Shown: piece by piece, positions 35,494-42,647 of the stretch
Layout: every line of letters starts with the position of its first letter
How positions within the stretch are numbered: the first letter of the stretch is position 1
Assembly: GCA_934561055.1 (NCBI GenBank)
Contig: CAKTFN010000008.1
Location: 25,722-89,721 of the forward strand
Reading direction: 5' to 3'
DNA from: an uncultured Eubacteriales bacterium
GTDB lineage: Bacteria > Bacillota > Clostridia > Oscillospirales > Acutalibacteraceae
Length of the DNA stretch: 64,000 nucleotides
Program-made: the position numbers and the translations under genes
Notes under the pieces: generated by a model
Told to the model about the DNA's origin: nothing
Seen by the model: only the letters and a program-made list of their open reading frames with translations
The model's database searches: none

Positions 35494-36183
35494 ATGAGCG
35501 CTGAAAAAATCCTTGTTGTTGATGATGACCTTAACATTTGTGAGCTCTTGAGACTTTATCTTGAAAAAGAGGAATACACCGTTGTAATTGCGAATGACGG
35601 TGCTTCCGCCGTTTCAACTTTCAATGCCGAAAGTCCGGCGCTCGTTTTGCTTGATATCATGCTTCCGAAACTTGACGGCTGGCAGGTTTGCCGCGAAATC
35701 AGAAAGTTTTCCGAAGTTCCGATTATTATGCTCACCGCAAAGGGCGAGGTTTTTGACCGTGTTCTCGGTCTTGAACTCGGTGCGGACGATTACGTTGTTA
35801 AGCCGTTCGACGCAAAAGAAGTTGTTGCACGAATCAAGGCGGTTCTTCGCCGTTCGGCTTCAAGCATGGCCGATGAGGTCAAGGAAGTTCATTACGACAA
35901 GCTTTCAATCAATCTTACGAACTACGAACTGCGTGTTAACGGCGTTCAGGTTGACACTCCGCCGAAAGAGATGGAACTCATTTTCCACCTTGCAAAGAAC
36001 CCGAACAGGGTCTTTACCCGTGATCAGCTCCTTGACGAAGTTTGGGGCTTTGATTATTACGGCGATTCGAGAACCGTTGACGTTCATATCAAACGTCTTC
36101 GTGAAAAGCTTGACGGTGTTTCCGATAAGTGGGAGCTTCGCACCGTCTGGGGTGTCGGATATAAATTTGAAACCAAGGAATGA
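35494..36183 (+). CDS. OmpR/PhoB-family response regulator
   Basis: A 229-residue regulator: receiver domain with the acidic pocket VVDDD, phospho-acceptor Asp54 in LLDIMLP, and the Lys in VVKPFD; C-terminal winged helix ending RTVWGVGYKFE. It should bind direct-repeat DNA when phosphorylated. GGGAGGAAATAAA precedes the ATG. It is followed by its sensor kinase, with a strong hairpin between the two genes, and then by an HtrA-like protease gene that is a plausible target. Confidence 0.92.
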   Translation: MSAEKILVVDDDLNICELLRLYLEKEEYTVVIANDGASAVSTFNAESPALVLLDIMLPKLDGWQVCREIRKFSEVPIIMLTAKGEVFDRVLGLELGADDYVVKPFDAKEVVARIKAVLRRSASSMADEVKEVHYDKLSINLTNYELRVNGVQVDTPPKEMELIFHLAKNPNRVFTRDQLLDEVWGFDYYGDSRTVDVHIKRLREKLDGVSDKWELRTVWGVGYKFETKE

Positions 36184-36194
36184 TAAAACATTTT

Positions 36195-36233
36195 TTCAGA
36201 CACTGCCTCAAAAAGCAGTGTCTGAACGTTTTT
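36195..36233 (+). terminator. Hairpin between response regulator and sensor kinase genes (possible attenuator)
   Basis: Perfect 12-bp stem TTCAGACACTGC/GCAGTGTCTGAA with loop CTCAAAAA, then ACGTTTTTG. The T run is 3 bases from the stem, so termination is probably partial; it would set a lower level of kinase than of regulator. Confidence 0.6.
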
Positions 36234-36252
36234 GTGAAAGGAGAGAAAAACG

Positions 36253-37740
36253 TTGAAAAAAGTGACGAGAAAAAAGAAAAAACCGATTTATAAAAGAAGT
36301 ACGATTTTTCGTAGATATTTTGCTTTTGCCGCTTTGATAGTTCTCGTCTGTATGGTCGTTCTCGGACTTGTCATGGCAATTTTTGTCTCAAGCCAGTGGT
36401 GGAACGATAAGACGGATACGCTCGTCGGAAACGCAAAAAATATAATTGCCGTTGCAAAGGAATACCACCTTTCCGACAAGAGTGAGGCCGAGCATACAAA
36501 AAAGCTTCTCAGCAGCACGCTTAAAACGATGTCCGACGCAACAAAGTCCGATTATTTTATCACGGACAAAGAAGGAAATATCCTTATTTGCGAAAACTCG
36601 GTCAACGGGTCGTGCGCCGAACACGGAAAAATGAAAATCACCGAAGATTATATGAAAAGGGCGCTTAACAACGGTTTCACAAAATATGTTTCGGATGATG
36701 TTTTCGGTCGGGGACAGTTTGTTGTTGCCGTTCCGATTCCGGACGACGTTTCCGGCGGACGGAGCATCGGCGCCGTTTTTGCCGTTGAAAATGCGGTTGA
36801 AGGTCTTTTGCCGTATATTCTCGGAATTCTGAATGTCTTTTTCTTCACGACGATAATTCTTCTCGGAATAAGCTCTCTTGTCATTTATCAGCTTTGCAAG
36901 GGCATTGCCGTTCCTCTTGAGGAGATGGAGGAGGTCACAAAGCACTTTGCGAAGGGCGAGTTTGAGCATAGGGCGAACGAGAATTACAAGCGCGGCTTCT
37001 TCAGCACCTTTGCCGCCGCACTCAACAAGATGGCCGATGAACTTGCGGTGAACGAGGAAGCGCAAAAAAGCTTCATTGCAAACGTTTCCCATGAGCTTAA
37101 AACACCGATGACAACAATCGGCGGCTTCATTGACGGAATTCTTGACGGAACAATCCCCGAAAACCAGCAGAGAAGATATCTTCAAACCGTTTCAACCGAA
37201 GTGAAACGCCTTGCGAGAATCGTTGTTTCAATGCTCAATCTTTCAAAAATCGAGGCGGGCGAGGTTTCGCTTTCGCCTGTTGAGTATGACATTTCAAAGC
37301 AGGTTTTTGAAACGCTTCTGAGCTTTGAAAGGCGAATTGACGAAAAGAACATTTCAATCGAAGGCTTTGAGGACATGACTCCCGTTGTCGCTTATGCGGA
37401 CAGAGACCTTGTTCAGCAGGTCATATATAACCTTTTCGACAACGCCGTTAAGTTCACTCCGGAAAACGGAACGATAACCGTTTTTGTGAACGATACCGAA
37501 AACGAGACTTGCGTAACGATTCGCAACACGGGCGTGAGCGTTTCAAACGACGAAATTTCAAGAATTTTTGAACGCTTCTATAAGGTTGACAAGTCAAGAA
37601 GCTTTGACGTCAAGGGCGTCGGCCTCGGACTTTATATCGTTAAGACGATAATCAATATGCATGACGGAGAAATTTCGGCCTGCAGCAAGGAAGATGAATA
37701 CACCGAATTTTCCTTCAAACTTCCGTTGAAGGAAAGCTGA
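36253..37740 (+). CDS. Membrane sensor histidine kinase
   Basis: A 495-residue kinase with a basic start, a membrane segment at about 20-42, an extracytoplasmic sensor of about 145 residues, a second membrane segment at about 193-215 (ILNVFFFTTIILLGISSLVIY), a HAMP linker, the HisKA box FIANVSHELKTPM with His280, and HATPase motifs N (LFDNAVKF), G1 and G2 (GVGLGLYIVK). It starts with TTG after AAAGGAG. Partner of the preceding OmpR-type regulator; the signal is unknown. Confidence 0.92.
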   Translation: MKKVTRKKKKPIYKRSTIFRRYFAFAALIVLVCMVVLGLVMAIFVSSQWWNDKTDTLVGNAKNIIAVAKEYHLSDKSEAEHTKKLLSSTLKTMSDATKSDYFITDKEGNILICENSVNGSCAEHGKMKITEDYMKRALNNGFTKYVSDDVFGRGQFVVAVPIPDDVSGGRSIGAVFAVENAVEGLLPYILGILNVFFFTTIILLGISSLVIYQLCKGIAVPLEEMEEVTKHFAKGEFEHRANENYKRGFFSTFAAALNKMADELAVNEEAQKSFIANVSHELKTPMTTIGGFIDGILDGTIPENQQRRYLQTVSTEVKRLARIVVSMLNLSKIEAGEVSLSPVEYDISKQVFETLLSFERRIDEKNISIEGFEDMTPVVAYADRDLVQQVIYNLFDNAVKFTPENGTITVFVNDTENETCVTIRNTGVSVSNDEISRIFERFYKVDKSRSFDVKGVGLGLYIVKTIINMHDGEISACSKEDEYTEFSFKLPLKES

Positions 37741-37868
37741 CGTTTTTTCGCAGAGTGTTGGTTTTTAAGCAAATTTTAGTTTTCATTTTAAGTAGGTTTT
37801 AGCGAAACGAATTATATTACATTCAATAAAGCAAAAGCTTCTGTTTTATAACGAAAGGAGCAATAAAT

Positions 37869-39530
37869 ATGTCAGATGATTTTGAAAACAGAACTAATGA
37901 ATATGACGCTTTTTCGGGTAATTCAAACGAAAATTCAAAGCCCGAAGAACACGATGAAGAAAGGGTTTTTGAACCTTCGGCTTCTCCGTTCGGAACCGAA
38001 AACGGTGAAAAAACTTCCGCTCCTTCTTCCGAAGAGCCGAAGCCTCAGCCTTCTCAGCCGAATTATACGCCTTACGGTTACGGAGCAGGCTCTCAGAATT
38101 CTTCTCAGTTTCAGCAGAACAGAAATCCTTATTCGGCTCAGAATCCGCAGAACGGTTTCAATGACGCAAACCGTCCGCCGTACAGTCGCCCGCAGCAGAA
38201 CCCTCAGCAAAATCCGCAGTACAGACCTTACGGTTACGCCGGAACAACTCCGCCGACGCAGAATCAGCCGAAAAAGAGCGGAGGAAAAAAGGTTGTCGGA
38301 ATCGTTGTTGCTTTCGTTGTCATTATTGCAATCGCAGCGATTGCGGTTTCCTTCCTCGGAAGGGGAAACAATGACAGTAACCTTTCAACAACGGGATCGG
38401 CGTCCGACAGCACTTCGCAGTCTGCGGCAAGCGAAAGCACTTCTTCACCCGTTGAATACACCTCTTCAGCCGAAGTTAAAGAACTTTCCGCAGTTGAAGT
38501 TGCGGACAAGGCAAGAAAGAGCGTTGTCGGCGTAATGACTTATGCAAGCGGAAAACTTTCCGGCGAAGGATCCGGTGTTGCGATGGCTCGTGACAAGAGC
38601 GGAAAATATACCTACATTCTCACTTGCGCTCACGTTATCAGCGAAAAGAATGTAACTTACAGAATCCAGACCCTTGAAGCGAAGACATACGAAGCCAGCC
38701 TTGTTGCTTATGACACAAGAACCGACATCGGTGTTCTCAAGGTTGAAGCGGCGGACATTCCTCTTGCGGAACTCGGCGACTCAACAACGCTTAAAGTCGG
38801 CGAAACCGTTTATGCAATCGGAAATCCCGGCGGTTCCGAGTACTTCGGTTCAATGACGGACGGAATCATTTCCGCAATTGACCGCTCCGTTTCATCAACT
38901 TACACAATGACTTGCATTCAGCACAACGCCGCAATCAACCCCGGAAACTCCGGCGGTGCACTCGTTAACTCCGCAGGTCAGATTATCGGAATCAACTCCT
39001 CAAAAATCGCCGCAACCGATTATGAGGGCATGGGCTTTGCCGTTCCGATCGCAACCGCAAAATCCGTTGCCGAAAGCCTTATCGAATACGGCTACGTTCC
39101 CAACAGACCGAAGCTCGGAATCGAATATGCGTCGGTCAGTTCATATCAGCTTTACAGCATGGTTGTTGCAATCAAAGGACTTCCGGCCGGTTCGCTTGTA
39201 ATTGCCGGAATTTCAACCGACAGTTCACTCGTTAACACAAAGGCTCAGGTCGGTGACCTCATCATCGGCGTCAACGGAAAGAAGATGGACGATTCAAGTG
39301 TTCTTCTTGACCTCATCAACACCGGAGCGGTCGGCGACACAATCACTCTCAACCTTTGCAGAATTGAAAGCAGAACTTACAAAACAACCGAGTTTGACGT
39401 AACTCTTACTCTCGTTGAAGACAAGGGTAACACCACCGAAGCCACCACCGAAGCCAACACGGACGACGGTTATTACAGAGGCGGTTCGGGAAGCTTTGAA
39501 GATTTCTTCAAGCAGTATTTCGGTTATTAA
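37869..39530 (+). CDS. HtrA/DegP-like membrane-anchored serine protease with PDZ domain
   Basis: A 553-residue protein. The first 135 residues are a cytoplasmic Asn/Gln/Pro/Tyr-rich low-complexity region, followed by one membrane segment (VVGIVVAFVVIIAIAAIAVSF), a Ser/Thr linker, and a trypsin-like domain with the catalytic His in LTCAHVI, Asp in DTRTDIGVLKV and Ser in NPGNSGGALVN. A PDZ domain and a short acidic tail end the protein. It should degrade or check misfolded envelope proteins outside the membrane. It lies 128 bases after a two-component system, which may control it. AAAGGAG precedes the ATG. Confidence 0.92.
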   Translation: MSDDFENRTNEYDAFSGNSNENSKPEEHDEERVFEPSASPFGTENGEKTSAPSSEEPKPQPSQPNYTPYGYGAGSQNSSQFQQNRNPYSAQNPQNGFNDANRPPYSRPQQNPQQNPQYRPYGYAGTTPPTQNQPKKSGGKKVVGIVVAFVVIIAIAAIAVSFLGRGNNDSNLSTTGSASDSTSQSAASESTSSPVEYTSSAEVKELSAVEVADKARKSVVGVMTYASGKLSGEGSGVAMARDKSGKYTYILTCAHVISEKNVTYRIQTLEAKTYEASLVAYDTRTDIGVLKVEAADIPLAELGDSTTLKVGETVYAIGNPGGSEYFGSMTDGIISAIDRSVSSTYTMTCIQHNAAINPGNSGGALVNSAGQIIGINSSKIAATDYEGMGFAVPIATAKSVAESLIEYGYVPNRPKLGIEYASVSSYQLYSMVVAIKGLPAGSLVIAGISTDSSLVNTKAQVGDLIIGVNGKKMDDSSVLLDLINTGAVGDTITLNLCRIESRTYKTTEFDVTLTLVEDKGNTTEATTEANTDDGYYRGGSGSFEDFFKQYFGY

Positions 39531-39546
39531 TAATATCACAAACGGC

Positions 39547-39581
39547 AAAAAGGACTGTTTCGATCGGAACAGTCCTTTTTA
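39547..39581 (+). terminator. Intrinsic terminator after the HtrA-like gene
   Basis: Perfect 13-bp stem AAAAAGGACTGTT/AACAGTCCTTTTT, 16 bases after the stop codon. Confidence 0.9.
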
Positions 39582-39595
39582 TTGCTTCAAAGTTC

Positions 39596-39623
39596 TTGAC
39601 TTTCGTTTTCTGATGTGTATAAT
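39596..39623 (+). promoter_or_regulatory. Sigma-A-type promoter for the acyltransferase gene
   Basis: TTGACT and TATAAT with 16-base spacing, 61 bases before the start codon. Confidence 0.7.
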
Positions 39624-39684
39624 CGAAAAATGTGGGCGTCCTTTCGGACTTTCGGCTGAAGATGTTTTTATCGGGAGTGTTTAA

Positions 39685-40722
39685 ATGGCAGAAAAAGTAA
39701 GTCTCGCAAAGACGGAACGAATCGGATATATTGACCTTTTTCGATCTTTCGGAATAATTTTTATGATAATGGGTCACGTCGCATTCGGAAACATTTTCAA
39801 TGTTTTCATTCATGCTTTTCATATGCCGATGTTCTTTTTCATCTCCGGATACTTATTCAAAAAAAGAGGGCGAAACGAGCAAAGTTTCGGTTCGCTCGTT
39901 CTTAAAAAGGCAAAAACTCTTCTTTTGCCGTATCTTGTTTTCGGTTTGTTTTGCTATTCGGTCAAGCTTTTTGAAAGTCTTGCCGAGCATAAAACAATCG
40001 AAATCGAACCGCTTTTTCATCTCTTTTGGGTCAACACCGATAAAATCGCAATCTGCGGAGCGGTTTGGTTTTTGACTGCGCTGTTTTTCACGGATATCAT
40101 CTTTTTCCTTCTTGACAGATATGTTGCAGGCGAAAAACCTAAGGCGGTAATCGTGATTGCAATTGCGGTTTTCGGCTGCTTTGCAAACCGGATTCTTCCG
40201 TTTGAATTGCCGTTTGCGCTCGCTCAAAGTTTTGTCGGTCTCGGCTTTTATTATATCGGAAGTCTTTTCAAAAAGTTTGGGGAAAAGAAGGCGGTCGGTT
40301 TTGTTCTCAATCTTTCGTGGCCTTTAACCGCGGTTTTCGGCGTGGCGGCAACGGCTTTGATTTTTGTCAACGGATATGTCAACATGAGAACCGGCGAATA
40401 CAACATTGTTCCGCTTTTTTGGCTCAACGCTGTTCTTGCAACCGTTGTTCTTTTGAATTTTTCAAGGCTTATATATAAGTTTACCGGAACCGGTTTCATC
40501 GAAAAAAGGCTCTCGGAAATCGGAAAAAATTCAATCGTTTATCTTTGCTTCAATCAGCTTGCAATCCGAACTTTTGAAAAATTCATTTTTGTTGACGAAT
40601 CGTTTCCGACCGTTTCAAAGCTGCTTTTAAAAATTCTTATTTTTGCTCTTTCGATGGCAATGCTGTTTCTCATCGAAAAGCTCATTATGAAAACGAAGCT
40701 TCGGGTTCTTGTCGGAAAATAA
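39685..40722 (+). CDS. Acyltransferase-3 family membrane protein
   Basis: A 345-residue polytopic protein with about ten membrane segments. It starts with the family pattern RIGYIDLFRSFGIIFMIMGHV, where the His in MGHV is the proposed catalytic residue, followed by HAFHMPMFFFISGYLFKKR. Acyltransferase-3 proteins O-acylate sugars of polysaccharides, lipids or peptidoglycan from the cytoplasmic side. It stands alone with its own promoter, so the target is unknown. It converges on the split TSUP genes. Confidence 0.85.
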   Translation: MAEKVSLAKTERIGYIDLFRSFGIIFMIMGHVAFGNIFNVFIHAFHMPMFFFISGYLFKKRGRNEQSFGSLVLKKAKTLLLPYLVFGLFCYSVKLFESLAEHKTIEIEPLFHLFWVNTDKIAICGAVWFLTALFFTDIIFFLLDRYVAGEKPKAVIVIAIAVFGCFANRILPFELPFALAQSFVGLGFYYIGSLFKKFGEKKAVGFVLNLSWPLTAVFGVAATALIFVNGYVNMRTGEYNIVPLFWLNAVLATVVLLNFSRLIYKFTGTGFIEKRLSEIGKNSIVYLCFNQLAIRTFEKFIFVDESFPTVSKLLLKILIFALSMAMLFLIEKLIMKTKLRVLVGK

Positions 40723-40731
40723 TTTTTCGCT

Positions 40732-41118
40732 TTACGGACTTCCGCCCTGTTTTGAAAATTTTTTAAACAGAGTTTCAACAATCTGCTTTGCCGCAATAAT
40801 AATAAGCATTGCGCCGAAGAACTTTTTCAAAAGCACCGGAGAAAGGAACGAAAGAATGAAATAGCCGGCGGCGGCTCCGAAAAGGCCGGGAACCACAAGA
40901 GGAAAAACGCAGCTTTTTTTGATAAGCCGCTTTTTGAGGTAAAAAATTATCGAATAAACCGCGCAGGGGATGAAGAAAAGAAGGTTCACTCCCTGCGCCG
41001 TTTTTTGATCAAAGGAAAGAAAAACCGTCATCAGAATGATGAGAACCGTTCCGCTTCCGAAGCCCATTGAACCGATTACTCCGGAAAGAAACGAGCCGAG
41101 AATCAAAAGAATGTTCAT
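40732..41118 (-). CDS. Half-size TSUP permease subunit (second half)
   Basis: A 128-residue protein with four hydrophobic segments, starting MNILLILGSFLSGVIGSMGFGSGTVLIILM. It corresponds to one half of a TauE/SafE permease. It begins 1 base after the stop of the preceding half-size gene, in the same direction and operon. The two probably form a heterodimer equal to one full-length permease (compare the single-chain 259-residue copy at 19377). Confidence 0.8.
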   Translation of the reverse strand: MNILLILGSFLSGVIGSMGFGSGTVLIILMTVFLSFDQKTAQGVNLLFFIPCAVYSIIFYLKKRLIKKSCVFPLVVPGLFGAAAGYFILSFLSPVLLKKFFGAMLIIIAAKQIVETLFKKFSKQGGSP

Positions 41119-41119
41119 A

Positions 41120-41476
41120 TTACCCCGTCACCAACCTGAAGCCCGCCCAAAGCATGAAAAGCGAAAACAGGTTTTGAAGAAATGAATTTTTGAGCTTTGA
41201 AAGAAGGAGCGTGCCGAAAATCGCTCCCGGAAAGCCGGAAAGAAGGAAGGGGAGAGCGTCAGAAAAGGAAAAGTATTCTCTTTTAAAATAGACGGCAACG
41301 CTTATCACGGTCAGCGGAAGAATTACGCAAATTGCCGTTGCCTGCGCCTGCTTTTGAGAAAGGCCGAGCGACTTCAAAAACGGAACGGCAATCATTCCGC
41401 CGCCTGCGCCGAAAAGCGCATTGACAAGGCCGATGAGAAAGCCGAAAAGAATTTTTTTGATTTTCAAATCAATCAC
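41120..41476 (-). CDS. Half-size TSUP permease subunit (first half)
   Basis: A 118-residue protein with four hydrophobic segments and the TSUP signature GLVNALFGAGGGMIAVPFL near its start, with KQAQATAICVILPLTVISV after it. It matches a half-size TauE/SafE permease and is followed 1 base later by a second half. No frameshift scar is apparent because each half has its own start codon. Confidence 0.8.
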   Translation of the reverse strand: MIDLKIKKILFGFLIGLVNALFGAGGGMIAVPFLKSLGLSQKQAQATAICVILPLTVISVAVYFKREYFSFSDALPFLLSGFPGAIFGTLLLSKLKNSFLQNLFSLFMLWAGFRLVTG

Positions 41477-41505
41477 CGTAATAAGTATAACCGATTTTTA
41501 ATGAA

Positions 41506-41533
41506 ATAAAAAAACTGCCGCCAAAAGCGACAG
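41506..41533 (-). terminator. Intrinsic terminator downstream of the 6S-like RNA
   Basis: On the minus strand CTGTCGC-TTTTG-GCGGCAG is followed by seven Ts. It ends minus-strand transcription from the RNA and/or the DUF1292 gene before the TSUP pair. Confidence 0.8.
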
Positions 41534-41538
41534 ATCCG

Positions 41539-41722
41539 AAAAAAGCCCCGCCGAACCGGAACCGCTTATATAACCTGCAAAATGCAGGGTGGTGATAGCC
41601 GGCCGGGTTCACGCTCCCTTCGTCCGGAAAACCGGGAGGTCTGCAATCCGTCGGCCGAGCGTCTCTCCGTTTAATAACGTGTTGGGTTATAACCGCGGAA
41701 CGATCGAGGACGGCAGGGTACT
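41539..41722 (-). ncRNA. ssrS: Rod-shaped 6S-like RNA
   Basis: A 271-base gap holds no gene but folds into a long rod on the minus strand. Closing helices pair 41711-41718 with 41546-41553 (8 bp), 41695-41698 with 41562-41565 (4 bp), and 41685-41691 with 41569-41575 (7 bp). Then comes a large asymmetric bubble, with a perfect 6-bp hairpin (41574-41588) on its 3' side, then an apical arm (41652-41657 with 41600-41605, 41634-41638 with 41614-41618). A run of six Ts follows the closing helix. The size of about 184 nucleotides, the closing stem, the central bubble with a 3'-side hairpin and the apical arm are the features of 6S RNA, which binds sigma-A RNA polymerase. No promoter is clear. Confidence 0.5.
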
Positions 41723-41747
41723 TTTTCAAATTTTTCTGACGGTAAAA

Positions 41748-42062
41748 TTATTCCCCGTCTTCTTCTTCCGATTCATATTTTTCAATGAGTCGGTCCTCAA
41801 AAATATTTCCGATTGTTTCAAACTCATCGTCGTCTTCAATCTGAACAAGATAACTTTCTCCGTCTTCTTCAAGAACTTTCAGAATGAGAACGTCGCCGTC
41901 ATCTTCAAGAATTTCGGTTTCGTCGTCATAAACGGGAAGAAGCGCAACGTAGCGTGAGCCGTCATCTGTTTCAATGCGGTCAAGCTCTTCAAAAATGTGT
42001 TCCTTTCCGTCGTCGTCAACAACGGTAACTATATCCATATCCATGTTAATATCGTCGCTCAT
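41748..42062 (-). CDS. DUF1292 acidic protein
   Basis: A 104-residue very acidic protein of the DUF1292 (YrzB-like) family: IVTVVDDDGKEHIFEELDRIE, then YVALLPV and DGDVLILKVLEEDGESYLVQIEDDDEFETI. Function is unknown; relatives accompany yrrL/yrzL in Bacillus. The ATG at 42062 follows GGAGGATTACTG on the minus strand; an in-frame upstream extension of about 98 residues is low-complexity and rejected. A consensus promoter lies 56-84 bases upstream. Confidence 0.85.
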   Translation of the reverse strand: MSDDINMDMDIVTVVDDDGKEHIFEELDRIETDDGSRYVALLPVYDDETEILEDDGDVLILKVLEEDGESYLVQIEDDDEFETIGNIFEDRLIEKYESEEEDGE

Positions 42063-42117
42063 CAGTAATCCTCCGAAAACTTCAAGGGAAAGACCCTTTG
42101 ACTTTTGTTCTTCTTGT

Positions 42118-42146
42118 ATTTTACCCTTAAAAACGGTTCTTGTCAA
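42118..42146 (-). promoter_or_regulatory. Sigma-A promoter for the DUF1292 gene
   Basis: On the minus strand TTGACA and TAAAAT with 17-base spacing, ending 56 bases before the ATG. Confidence 0.75.
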
Positions 42147-42504
42147 CAGTATTTTCTTCGACAATGAAAGACGGCGGCAAGATATTTTCTTTCTCGTAAA
42201 ATCATTTGTGCAGGATACACATTGAAAATCGGATTTTTTGTTCTCAAAAAAGCGGGAAAAGAACTTGAAAACAAAAGACCGAAAAAGCAATAACAACAAA
42301 AACCTCACATCGGACAGACTGAAGAAAAATTTAAACACAAAAGCTGTAATTTGCAAATCGGCACCGAAAATGTGTCCGGAGGATTACGGCTTTGTTTTTT
42401 TGAGCGGATTTAATTTTCTTTTTTCCCGCCTTTTACCGTGTGCGGCGATACCGATTAAAATTTTAAAAAAATGTTTGAAAAAAGTGGTTTTTAAGCGGCA
42501 CTTA
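42147..42504. other. AT-rich intergenic region without a recognised gene
   Basis: About 360 bases between divergent promoters. Short frames exist but have no ribosome-binding site or recognisable protein features. I see no RNA fold strong enough to name. Confidence 0.5.
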
Positions 42505-42547
42505 TGATATAATAATAAAAATCATATGTCTACTCTGGGAAAGTAGA
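42505..42547 (+). promoter_or_regulatory. Extended -10 promoter and leader hairpin of the kinase/V-ATPase operon
   Basis: TGATATAAT (42505-42513) is an extended -10 element with no good -35. It is followed by a small hairpin TCTACT-CTGGGAA-AGTAGA (42529-42547) and TTTTATTTT, which could be a weak attenuator in a leader of about 130 bases. Confidence 0.45.
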
Positions 42548-42647
42548 TTTTATTTTGACGTCATTTATTAATTTTGATTATTTCTTTTTATATATCGGGT
42601 GCCTTTTGAAGAGGCAGCGCAAAAATTTTACTACGGAGGAAGTTGAA

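Noticed and set aside
41660..41700. Resemblance of GGGTTATAACCGCGG on the plus strand to a T-box antiterminator
   Set aside because: It lacks the TGGN bulge and specifier stem, and no aminoacyl-tRNA synthetase or amino-acid gene follows on the plus strand; the bases fit better as part of the minus-strand rod.
41539..41722. Cobalamin, molybdenum-cofactor or other riboswitch in the same gap
   Set aside because: I checked by eye for their conserved core sequences and found none in order; no suitable gene lies downstream.
42238..42507. Plus-strand frame of 89 codons in the gap before the second kinase-like gene
   Set aside because: Lysine-rich AT-driven translation, no ribosome-binding site, overlaps the promoter; no protein feature.
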